A stretch of 64,000 bases of DNA from the NCBI GenBank assembly GCA_032622095.1, contig CP136061.1, positions 249,375,582-249,439,581 of the forward strand. The letters run 5' to 3'. Position numbers and translations under genes: made by a program. Origin of the DNA: Siphonodentalium dalli. Its lineage: Eukaryota; Mollusca; Scaphopoda; Gadilida; Siphonodentaliidae. Positions within the stretch are counted from its first letter, which is position 1; each line of letters opens with the position of its first letter. This document shows positions 11,155 through 21,201 of the stretch, in pieces. The notes under the pieces are model-generated. The model made no database searches and was not told where the DNA came from. It saw nothing but the letters and a program-made list of their open reading frames with translations.

Positions 11155-12901
11155 GCAACCACAACGCGCCGCAGGCGCGTTGTTGCTTTTCATGTTTAGG
11201 CGTGAATGACGTCATTAATTTTTACAATACCATGAAACAGCATTTCGACGCGATGAAAATCCGGACAAGAAAAATGGGTTAAAAATCACGTGACTTCCGC
11301 TTCGCTTTCGCATAGAATCATGGGAACAATAATATCCCAAAAAAGAAACGGTGACACAGAATCGGAAGTGGACCAACGGGATGGTTATAAAATTAACAAC
11401 TTTAGTTTTTCTGAACAATTCCTACGTGATTTTGGCCTATAGATTAGTTTCGTATGACCAATTTCGTTGGTTAGCTGAATAAAATCAGCGAAGACGTCAT
11501 GACATGGTCCATGACGTCATTTGCGTCATTTGGTGTCGTGGGCTAGAATCCAGAAAAAATTGGTCTCCGCAGGAAACACTGATTTCACATCAGTATACTA
11601 GACTTGGTTGCATTTATAACCGTTTTCGCAAAAGATATATGCGAAAATAGCACAAGCAAACGTGCCTGCTTCAGAATCAAATTACCACAGTTGAATAGCC
11701 AAGGATGTACCCTTTCCAACAATGTATAGCACGACATCGTGTGTTGCGCCGATGTTTACTTATGGTGTTTTGTAATAACGATCCCGCCTTAACTGCGTGT
11801 AATTTTCCTCCGGACAAATTGCTCAGCGAAAATCCCCCTAATAGGCGGACAACACATTCAATAAGTTCCCGTCTCGCAACGATTTGGCCTCACAGACATA
11901 TCGGCGGCTTATCAATTCCTTCGAGATAAATGATTGAACCAATCTACCCTAACAAGGGGGATTTTTTCACGGTTGTATGTCGCGCGAATAGTATTGGCTG
12001 GCTGCCAGGTATTCACACTCAACATCGGAACGCGGCTTATTATTTGAAATCATTTGTGAGCAGTGGTGGCAGCGAGGAAGTCAAATGATATGTCCATCAT
12101 AACATGGGTCGCCTTCGTTGGTGAAGTTGGAATTAAGCCTCAACCAAATTTGTTGTCAAGTTGATGTGGGGGGCTTATATGACCTTGACCTTGACCATAA
12201 AATGACCTTGACCTCTGTTGAAAGACATCTCACTTAAAGGGCCATTTTGCTAGATATGTGTTGCGATGTACGCGCTAATGTCAATATGCAGAGGCCTTTT
12301 ATAGCTATCCTTTAGAAATATACCGGTATTGAGGCTCCTACATACTCGAGCCTGTATCTGACGAACAGAAACATGGGAGTACGATATCAATTTAAACTTG
12401 ACCTCCATAAAGAATCTATTATATATTTGAGGAAAGTTTGTGGTCTGTGCGTGTGGGTGTGTGTGTATGTATGTGTGTGTGTGTTTTCCGCGATGGAATC
12501 GGAAACGGCTACCGATTTTGACGAAACTTGGTACGGGTATGTAGTTTGACCTGAGGACTAACATGGGTATATCCGTTTGCCCGTGCGGCGTGACCTTGAC
12601 CTTCAAATGACCTTGAACTCAGTTCTCCGCTGAGCCGATTTTCACCAAATTTGGTATGTGGGGGGTAGTTTCAGGCGCTGAGCAATTTCGTCACACCCGA
12701 TGCCCGTGCGGCGTGAACTTGAGATTTTAAATGACATTGAACTCTATCTGGGTATCCACTGGGCCGATTTCCACCATTTTTTTGGGGGTGTTGGTGTAGA
12801 TGGGGATGCCAACAAATTTCGTCTCACCCACATGCCCGTCAGACAGGTACCCAGCTAAAACCTAATGTATAGTTTGTGACTTTTGTCTGTTGGCTATGGC
12901 C
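11155..12901 (-). mobile_element. Element E, array A, left part (cut by assembly gap)
   Basis: The left 1.75 kb of element E is present, ending at the gap. Against the other A copies it carries at least seven single-base indels, mostly in homopolymers: an extra A near 11340, a missing A near 11830, an extra T near 12484, missing A near 12510 and near 12620, an extra G near 12661 and a missing G near 12699. These look like contig-end consensus errors rather than biology. Confidence 0.85.
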
Positions 12902-13001
12902 NNNNNNNNNNNNNNNNNNNNNNNNNNNNNNNNNNNNNNNNNNNNNNNNNNNNNNNNNNNNNNNNNNNNNNNNNNNNNNNNNNNNNNNNNNNNNNNNNNN
13001 N
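12902..13001. other. Assembly gap (100 N)
   Basis: Exactly 100 consecutive N bases, a conventional placeholder length. Array A is interrupted inside element E on the left; array B starts mid-backbone on the right. The true distance and even the adjacency of arrays A and B are therefore unproven. Confidence 0.99.
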
Positions 13002-13319
13002 GAAATGAAAGCTGGTCTGGCTGACCTGAGGTATCGGGTTTAAACCACTGATTTAGTTGTAAAACCTAAATGTTTGTGTAACCAAGTTAAAACCGAATAT
13101 GAAGAAGTGTGTTTTCAAAATACATTAACGTATCTGGCCCTGCGTGTTTGTACACTGACATGATAACATGTGTGTTAAAATCATCGAACAAACAAGATAT
13201 CACGATGAAGAGTCAGATGAATTCATTTTATACCATAATTTGCTATGCTATTGTGTGTGTAACACCTATTTTGTAATTTTCATATTTACACCCTACTGTG
13301 GGTAGGCCTATACATCATA
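13002..13319. other. Backbone segment left of site 1 (no gene seen)
   Basis: AT-rich single-copy-like backbone sequence from the gap to the TA at 13318-13319 where element E is inserted. It recurs at 18489-18806, 23976-24293 and 29463-29780 in array B, and at 37080-37398 and equivalent places in array C, where it continues uninterrupted into the protease-exon segment. I see no coding or RNA feature. Confidence 0.7.
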
Positions 13320-15366
13320 GCAACCACAACGCGCCGCAGGCGCGTTGTTGCTTTTCAAGTTTAGGCGTGAATGACGTCATTAATTTTTACAATACCATGA
13401 AACAGCATTTCGACGCGATGAAAATCCGGACAAGAAAAATGGGTTAAAAATCACGTGACTTCCGCTTCGCTTTCAACAAGAATCATTGGAACAATAATAT
13501 CCCAAAAAGAAACGGTGACACAGAATCGGAAGTGGACCAACGGGATGGTTATAAAATTAACAACTTTAGTTTTTCTGAACAATTCCTACGTGATGTTGGC
13601 CTATAGATTAGTTTCGTTTGACCAATTTCGTTGGTTAGCTGAATAAAATCAGCGAAGACGTCATGACATGGTCCATGACGTCATTTGCGTCATTTGGTGT
13701 TGTGGGCTAGAATCCAGAAAAAATTGGTCTCCGCAGGAAACACTGATTTCACATCAGTATACTAGACTTGGTTGCATTTATAACCGTTTTCGCAAAAGAT
13801 ATATGCGAAAATAGCACAAGCAAACGTGCCTGCTTCAGAATCAAATTACCACAGTTGAATAGCCAAGGATGTACCCTTTCCAACAATGTATAGCACGACA
13901 TCGTGTGTTGCGACGATGTTTACTTATGGTGTTTTGTAATAACGATCCCGCCTTAGCTGCGTGTAATTATCCTCCGGACAAATTGCTTAGCGAAAAATCC
14001 CCCTAATAGGCGGACAACATATTCAATAAGTTCCCGTCTCGCAACGATTTGGCCTCACAGACATATCAGCGGCTTATCAATTCCTTCGAGATAAATGATT
14101 GAACCAATCTACTCTAACAAGGGGGATTTTTTCACGGTTGTATGTCGCGCGAATAGTATTGGCTGGCTGCCAGGTATTCACACTCAACATCGGAACGCGG
14201 CTTATTATTTGAAATCATTTGTGAGCAGTGGTGGATGCGAGGAAGTCAAATTATATGTCCATCATAACATGGGTCGCCTTCGTTGGTGAACATGGAATTA
14301 AGCCTCAACCAAATTTGTTGTCAAGTTGATGTGGGGGGCTTATATGACCTTGACCTTGACCATAAAATGACCTTGACCTCTGTTGAAAGACATCTCACTT
14401 AAAGGGCCATTTTGCTAGATATGTGTTGCGATGTACGCGATAATGTCAATATTCAGAGGCCTTTTATAGCTATCCTTTAGAAATATACCGGTATCGAGGC
14501 TCCTACATACTCGAGTCTGTATCTGACGAACAGAAACATGGGAGTACGATATCAATTTAAACTTGACCTCCATAAAGAATCTATTATATATTTGAAGAAA
14601 GTTTGTGGTCTGTGCGTGTGGGTGTGTGTGTGTATGTATGTGTGTGTGTTTCCGCGATGGAATCGGAAACGGCTAACCGATTTTGATGAAACTTGGTACG
14701 GGTATGTAGTTTGACCTGGGGACTAACTTGGGTATATCCGTTTGCCCGTGCGGCGTGACCTTGACCTTCAAATGACCTTGAACTCAAGTTCTCCGCTGAG
14801 CCGATTTTCACCAAATTTGGTATGTGGGGGTAGTTTCAGGCGCTGAGCAATTTCGTCACACCCGGATGCCCGTGCGGCGTGAACTTGATATTTTAAATGA
14901 CATTGAACTGTATCTGGGTATCCACTGGCCCGATTGCCACCATTTTTTGGGGGTGTTGGTGTAGATGGGGATGCCAACAAATTTCGTCTCACCCACATGC
15001 CCGTCAGACAGGTACCCAGCTAAAACCTAATGTATAGTTTGTGACTTTTGTCTGTTAGCTATGGCCGGGAAAACTTCCGGACGAATTTCGACGAAACTTG
15101 ATACCTAAGTGTACGTTTGTCCGGGAAGTGTTTTGGACGGGTCAAAGTGTGATGCTTGATCTTCAAAATGGTCGATTCAAGATCAAATCGGGTATTAGTG
15201 GCGGATTTCGATAGCTAGGGATACTTTTGTCCGGGGAGTGTTTTGGACGGGTCAAATCGTGACATCGACCTGACCTTGACCTTCAAAATGGTCAATTCAA
15301 GGTCAAATCGCGCAATTCGCCGAAAAGCAGAAGGGAAACAGCCCGGTATGTATGTATCCATACGCC
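13320..15366 (-). mobile_element. Element E, right-truncated copy in array B (site 1)
   Basis: The left end (TA then GCAACC with hairpin) is intact and sits at the TA that is unoccupied in array C (37397-37398). The homologous body continues to about 15310, after which the canonical right end (GTGGTTGC inverted repeat, GATCATAT) is absent. About 55 bp of unmatched sequence leads directly into backbone at AACTACCA (15367). Compared with the empty site in array C, 1,137 bp of host sequence, including the protease exon, are missing here. A 12-bp segment (GACGATATTCGA) present in A and C is also missing near 15209. The copy is therefore broken and probably immobile. Confidence 0.8.
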
Positions 15367-15483
15367 AACTACCAGAAGATACAGTATTATGTTGCTGGTG
15401 ATACTTCGCATCATCTTATGTTCCTATAATAATTTGGTATTAAGTTTTATTCTAAATGGGTTCTCACTCCCACTCGGTTATAT
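15367..15483. other. Short backbone spacer
   Basis: AT-rich spacer shared by B and C units between site 1 and the piggyBac-type MITE. Nothing is recognisable in it. Confidence 0.6.
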
Positions 15484-15487
15484 TTAA

Positions 15488-15714
15488 CCCTTTGAGTGCC
15501 AGGGGCCGATCACATCGGCCCTAAACCTACAAAATAAGGCTGTTAAAGAATATAAGAATAAATTATTAAAATTGTAAAAAAAAAAAAAAAAATGTTAGGC
15601 CAATGCATTCTCTTATATATGCGAGGCGACCTATGGTCGACTCGCATATGTAAGAGAATGCATTGTCACAGGGTATATGGGTTGATACAAAAATCGGACC
15701 TGGCACTCAAAGGG
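15488..15714. mobile_element. piggyBac-type MITE (227 bp) with TTAA target duplication
   Basis: The terminal inverted repeats CCCTTTGAGTGCCAGG are perfect, 16 bp each, and are flanked by TTAA at 15484-15487 and 15715-15718, the target duplication typical of piggyBac; the CCC start also fits. The interior has a 17-base poly-A and a 65-bp palindrome (15601-15665) whose ~24-bp arms differ at one position in array B. There is no transposase, so mobility would depend on an enzyme made elsewhere. Confidence 0.85.
15601..15665. repeat. 65-bp internal palindrome of the MITE
   Basis: CAATGCATTCTC... pairs with ...GAGAATGCATTG. The centre (CGACC TAT GGTCG) is itself palindromic, so the whole stretch can form a long hairpin. 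In array B one base of the right arm mismatches (ATATG versus ATATA); in array C the arms match perfectly. Equivalent stretches lie in each of the other seven MITE copies. Confidence 0.85.
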
Positions 15715-15718
15715 TTAA

Positions 15719-16780
15719 TTTGGTATCGCCACCATGGATGAGCCATGTTTTACTCCCGAAGCTGAAGAAATCGTAATTTAGGGGCGTCAAATGGGATTAT
15801 GCATATTAACATTTTATACTATAGTACCAGTTCGTGTGCTGTAATGAATTCGGTAATATTAGCCAGTGTGTGTTGTCATTGCCAACAAAATCACCTAACC
15901 TTCGTGACCATGACACATACGCGTGCAAAGTCAACCCGTTCAGAAGTATCGTGTCAACGTCTGGCGTCTACTAAACGTGTGGCGAAGAATAATCCTATCT
16001 TCTGCTAAACGAATGACCAATCAGCGCTGTGCAGCAGAGATTTTCCGTAGCGGAATTATTTTAATTTTATTGAAGCCAATTGTGGCTTCTTGTACTCGCA
16101 TGTGTCCCGTAGCTAGTGGGGAGTGATATATTGGCCGTGTAACGGGAACAAAATCAGGAGTCCATAAGTTTTGATAACTTTATATTTGTATAAGTCTCTG
16201 CCGGGAAGCACTGTGTAAACAGGTTATGAAGAGGTGTTGCTGGTAGGTAAGTTCCGGGTGAAGTGCCGTTCTGTCTCTCAAGAACGGGTAGTTATTTTCT
16301 AGTATCGGTGGTATCATGTGTCCATATAAGGTCTGAGGTATCATGATATACATGTTATCTATACGTTCACTATAGCGTATATCACACTATTGTTACTGGA
16401 GTATTCTATTTTTCTACCCATACCTGTGTTGTACAATGAATGCAACCAGTCATAGGCAATTAAGGTATGCTCTTATTAATTATGTGCATGTGTACGCTCG
16501 TATGCATCGTTGCATATGCCTCGCATGTTACACGGTGCTTACCACTACATGATTAACCATATCAATACAACAGCGGGGAATGGAAGATTATCCCAGATCC
16601 GGGAACACATCAAACTCTATCTATCATACTATCTTGTGTACTATCGGACACATGCCGTGGTTGGAACAGAACGGAAATTCAACATGCATGCATCATTCGT
16701 CGTGGTACTGATATGTGGATGAGCACAAGGTGGCACATAAACAGCATAGAGTTGTCCTCCTTCATTAATGTTTAGGTTTT
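15719..16780. other. Backbone region, promoter-like marks only
   Basis: About 1.06 kb with no recognisable gene. It has a CCAATCAGCG box near 16019-16028, TATA-like AT-rich sequence near 16181-16191, and a strong splice-donor-like TAG/GTAAGT near 16244-16252, which could be the remains of a first exon on the plus strand. A 70-codon open frame (16510-16722) resembles nothing I know. The region recurs in every B and C unit. Confidence 0.4.
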
Positions 16781-17522
16781 CTACACCAAATGTGTAGCCC
16801 TGCTACACAATCATTATAATCAATTTTGATCTTAAACATATTTGTGTAGTTTCATATTCATACACAAATTGTGTAACAATTTTTACACATAAATGGGTAA
16901 ATTTATACAGATTTATACACAACTGTGTGCATAAAATCAACGCATATCCCTCATACATTTTGTGTAGGTTCTTACACACACAGTTCGTAGACAAGAAATG
17001 TAAGTTCAGTAGTCCGACCTGTGGGTATATTATTAAAGATAAATGCATATTTATATGTTAAATCTTTCATGGCGTATAGTGGTATGTAGTATTTTGTTCT
17101 GTACTGTGTGAGATTTTGTTTTATATTAACAATCCAGGGTCGTCGCGTAATTGCATAATATTAGTATTATTACAACAATCATAACAAAAGTCTAAGGGCA
17201 GTAATCGCCATGAAAGTTATAACAAATAAATCCTTATATATTATTTATACTATACCCACAAATCGGAATTCTGAACTTACAATCCTTGTCTACGATCTAT
17301 GTAGATTGCATGCTGAAAAAACAAAATTCTCAAACAATATGGCCGTCATGCAGCAGAAGTTATGAATCTGAAAGTACCACAATGCGCATGCTCTACGATC
17401 TTACACAACTGTGTGTAACAGAATATACACAATATGTATAGAATGGCCCTTTGTCCATGTAGTTATATGTAAAACTATACATTGATGTGTGTGTTAATCG
17501 TGTTTACACATTACATGTGTAA
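16781..17522. repeat. TACACA/TGTGTA palindrome cluster
   Basis: Many short inverted pairs of TACACA and TGTGTA occur here: CTACACCAAATGTGTAG (16781), TACACAAATTGTGTA (16861), TACACAACTGTGTG (16915), TTACACAACTGTGTGTAA (17401) and TTACACATTACATGTGTAA (17504). Sparser AT-rich sequence separates two sub-clusters. Copies lie at 22268-23009, 27755-28496 and 33242-33983 in array B. Function is unknown; remnants of hairpin elements or protein-binding sites are both possible. Confidence 0.6.
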
Positions 17523-17627
17523 TCGCTTCTACACATTAGTCATAAGAGTGTTCCCTGTATCATCTGTAAGGTTCATTTTGACTTGGAAATTTGTGAATTG
17601 AGGATTCAGGGGTATATGGTGGAGACC

Positions 17628-17772
17628 TTCGTCCGTCCGTCCATCATAGTGCATATTTTGTCCGCACTTTTTTCCAGAGTTATGTCCCTTTGCCAGAGAT
17701 ATGACTCAGGGTTTGTTTTGTCCGCATTTTTTCCAGAGTAATGGTAATTTGCCAGAGCTATGAACCGGGGTT
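17628..17772. repeat. CCGTCCGTC tract and two-copy degenerate repeat
   Basis: A short (GTCC)n run is followed by two diverged copies of a ~65-bp module (TTTTGTCCGCA...CCAGAG...TTGCCAGAG...TATGA). Such tracts are common interspersed sequence in mollusc genomes, from general knowledge. Copies lie at 23115-23259, 28602-28746 and 34089-34233 in array B, and with one extra T at 40805-40950, 47496-47641, 54187-54332 and 60878-61023 in array C. Confidence 0.6.
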
Positions 17773-18044
17773 AAACTGAGAGAAATGTCCCACTATTACT
17801 TTATTTTCTCTATATATATAGCCAATATTGAGCGTAGAGTCGGAGGTATTGGCCCACTCTTGGCGTTGCCCTTCTTTGTCATTGGGATTCGTGTTTTGAG
17901 GTATTGGAGCTGATAAAATTAGTCATTTATGATATCATTTAATGACAACAAATAAACACATGTCAATTATAGTGCTGATAAATACGTAGGAGTGTAACTC
18001 AGTGAATGGTCACCTTTCACATAATGAACTACTACACATGGTTT

Positions 18045-18118
18045 AAACCTACAGTGACGGTCCAACCAAACCTACAGTGACGGTCCAACCAAACCTACAG
18101 TGACGGTCCAACCAAACC
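18045..18118. repeat. 23-bp tandem repeat, 3 copies (array B type)
   Basis: Unit AAACCTACAGTGACGGTCC plus AACC, three copies and a partial. The copy number is array-specific: three here and at 23532-23605 and 29019-29092, five at the B/C junction and four in array C. Confidence 0.9.
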
Positions 18119-18488
18119 GGGTCTAAGTGGGCGTTTCGGTAGCTGGCTGATTAGAAGAGCATGCAATGGAACTACAATTACCAGTCGGTCCACAAGCAGG
18201 TCGGTAGAATGATTATTTGCCCGCCGTCAATTAGTGAGAAGATGCACACGCTTATAACAACCCTCGTGTCATAATAAATAAATTGTGATATGATAGTACC
18301 AAGCCGCCACTCTCACATTATAGACACATCTCAATCAATCAGCCCCGCCAATTTAAACACCCTTGCTGGACCGTCGAATGATATGGTTTAGTTGCCAAAA
18401 AAAAACGCAATACAAAAAATCGCAATATACAAAATAACTTATCCCCGCACACGATTGTTTAGCTTGACAACATAGAGACACTATTACT
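18119..18488. other. Backbone spacer containing the empty site 2
   Basis: About 370 bp with no gene. It contains the uninterrupted sequence CGTGTCATAATAAATAAATT near 18267-18286, the empty version of the target used by element E in array C. It also has an A9 run near 18397-18405. Confidence 0.75.
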
Positions 18489-18806
18489 GAAATGAAAGCT
18501 GGTCTGGCTGACCTGAGGTATCGGGTTTAAACCACTGATTTAGTTGTAAAACCTAAATGTTTGTGTAACCAAGTTAAAACCGAATATGAAGAAGTGTGTT
18601 TTCAAAATACATTAACGTATCTGGCCCTGCGTGTTTGTACACTGACATGATAACATGTGTGTTAAAATCATCGAACAAACAAGATATCACGATGAAGAGT
18701 CAGATGAATTCATTTTATACCATAATTTGCTATGCTATTGTGTGTGTAACACCTATTTTGTAATTTTCATATTTACACCCTACTGTGGGTAGGCCTATAC
18801 ATCATA

Positions 18807-20853
18807 GCAACCACAACGCGCCGCAGGCGCGTTGTTGCTTTTCAAGTTTAGGCGTGAATGACGTCATTAATTTTTACAATACCATGAAACAGCATTTCGA
18901 CGCGATGAAAATCCGGACAAGAAAAATGGGTTAAAAATCACGTGACTTCCGCTTCGCTTTCAACAAGAATCATTGGAACAATAATATCCCAAAAAGAAAC
19001 GGTGACACAGAATCGGAAGTGGACCAACGGGATGGTTATAAAATTAACAACTTTAGTTTTTCTGAACAATTCCTACGTGATGTTGGCCTATAGATTAGTT
19101 TCGTTTGACCAATTTCGTTGGTTAGCTGAATAAAATCAGCGAAGACGTCATGACATGGTCCATGACGTCATTTGCGTCATTTGGTGTTGTGGGCTAGAAT
19201 CCAGAAAAAATTGGTCTCCGCAGGAAACACTGATTTCACATCAGTATACTAGACTTGGTTGCATTTATAACCGTTTTCGCAAAAGATATATGCGAAAATA
19301 GCACAAGCAAACGTGCCTGCTTCAGAATCAAATTACCACAGTTGAATAGCCAAGGATGTACCCTTTCCAACAATGTATAGCACGACATCGTGTGTTGCGA
19401 CGATGTTTACTTATGGTGTTTTGTAATAACGATCCCGCCTTAGCTGCGTGTAATTATCCTCCGGACAAATTGCTTAGCGAAAAATCCCCCTAATAGGCGG
19501 ACAACATATTCAATAAGTTCCCGTCTCGCAACGATTTGGCCTCACAGACATATCAGCGGCTTATCAATTCCTTCGAGATAAATGATTGAACCAATCTACT
19601 CTAACAAGGGGGATTTTTTCACGGTTGTATGTCGCGCGAATAGTATTGGCTGGCTGCCAGGTATTCACACTCAACATCGGAACGCGGCTTATTATTTGAA
19701 ATCATTTGTGAGCAGTGGTGGATGCGAGGAAGTCAAATTATATGTCCATCATAACATGGGTCGCCTTCGTTGGTGAACATGGAATTAAGCCTCAACCAAA
19801 TTTGTTGTCAAGTTGATGTGGGGGGCTTATATGACCTTGACCTTGACCATAAAATGACCTTGACCTCTGTTGAAAGACATCTCACTTAAAGGGCCATTTT
19901 GCTAGATATGTGTTGCGATGTACGCGATAATGTCAATATTCAGAGGCCTTTTATAGCTATCCTTTAGAAATATACCGGTATCGAGGCTCCTACATACTCG
20001 AGTCTGTATCTGACGAACAGAAACATGGGAGTACGATATCAATTTAAACTTGACCTCCATAAAGAATCTATTATATATTTGAAGAAAGTTTGTGGTCTGT
20101 GCGTGTGGGTGTGTGTGTGTATGTATGTGTGTGTGTTTCCGCGATGGAATCGGAAACGGCTAACCGATTTTGATGAAACTTGGTACGGGTATGTAGTTTG
20201 ACCTGGGGACTAACTTGGGTATATCCGTTTGCCCGTGCGGCGTGACCTTGACCTTCAAATGACCTTGAACTCAAGTTCTCCGCTGAGCCGATTTTCACCA
20301 AATTTGGTATGTGGGGGTAGTTTCAGGCGCTGAGCAATTTCGTCACACCCGGATGCCCGTGCGGCGTGAACTTGATATTTTAAATGACATTGAACTGTAT
20401 CTGGGTATCCACTGGCCCGATTGCCACCATTTTTTGGGGGTGTTGGTGTAGATGGGGATGCCAACAAATTTCGTCTCACCCACATGCCCGTCAGACAGGT
20501 ACCCAGCTAAAACCTAATGTATAGTTTGTGACTTTTGTCTGTTAGCTATGGCCGGGAAAACTTCCGGACGAATTTCGACGAAACTTGATACCTAAGTGTA
20601 CGTTTGTCCGGGAAGTGTTTTGGACGGGTCAAAGTGTGATGCTTGATCTTCAAAATGGTCGATTCAAGATCAAATCGGGTATTAGTGGCGGATTTCGATA
20701 GCTAGGGATACTTTTGTCCGGGGAGTGTTTTGGACGGGTCAAATCGTGACATCGACCTGACCTTGACCTTCAAAATGGTCAATTCAAGGTCAAATCGCGC
20801 AATTCGCCGAAAAGCAGAAGGGAAACAGCCCGGTATGTATGTATCCATACGCC
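18807..20853 (-). mobile_element. Element E, right-truncated copy in array B
   Basis: Same as the copy at 13320-15366, offset by 5,487 bp: intact hairpin left end after TA, right end replaced by unmatched sequence. No difference seen by eye. Confidence 0.8.
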
Positions 20854-20974
20854 AACTACCAGAAGATACAGTATTATGTTGCTGGTGATACTTCGCATCA
20901 TCTTATGTTCCTATAATAATTTGGTATTAAGTTTTATTCTAAATGGGTTCTCACTCCCACTCGGTTATATTTAA

Positions 20975-21201
20975 CCCTTTGAGTGCCAGGGGCCGATCAC
21001 ATCGGCCCTAAACCTACAAAATAAGGCTGTTAAAGAATATAAGAATAAATTATTAAAATTGTAAAAAAAAAAAAAAAAATGTTAGGCCAATGCATTCTCT
21101 TATATATGCGAGGCGACCTATGGTCGACTCGCATATGTAAGAGAATGCATTGTCACAGGGTATATGGGTTGATACAAAAATCGGACCTGGCACTCAAAGG
21201 G
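20975..21201. mobile_element. piggyBac-type MITE, copy 2 in array B
   Basis: It is 227 bp with TTAA on both sides, 16-bp perfect terminal inverted repeats and a 17-A run, as in the copy at 15488-15714. Confidence 0.85.

Larger units (their letters stand above)
1..12901. repeat. Tandem array A: element E plus 48-bp minisatellite, 3,233-bp unit
   Basis: Five consecutive units (first and last partial) are read head-to-tail; from the first base of element E they run 2083-5315, 5316-8548, 8549-11154 and 11155 to the gap. Two full units are 3,233 bp; the third is 2,606 bp because 13 minisatellite monomers are missing. The units share the same order of minisatellite variants, so whole units were duplicated after the minisatellite had diversified. 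Differences are minimal: a C-run of 8 or 9 extra-monomer cytosines, and an A-to-G change at 8774. No protein-coding gene is apparent. The array stops inside element E at the gap, so its right border is unknown. Confidence 0.95.

Noticed and set aside
12250-12606. 118-codon minus-strand open frame
   Set aside because: It exists only in the pre-gap copy, created by homopolymer indels that look like consensus errors.
14095-14289. 64-codon open frame in element E of arrays B and C
   Set aside because: It is broken by TGA in array A, and the B/C differences I checked are all amino-acid-changing, so there is no sign of constraint.
16510-16722. 70-codon open frame in the backbone
   Set aside because: It resembles no protein I recognise and has no splice or promoter context; left as non-coding.
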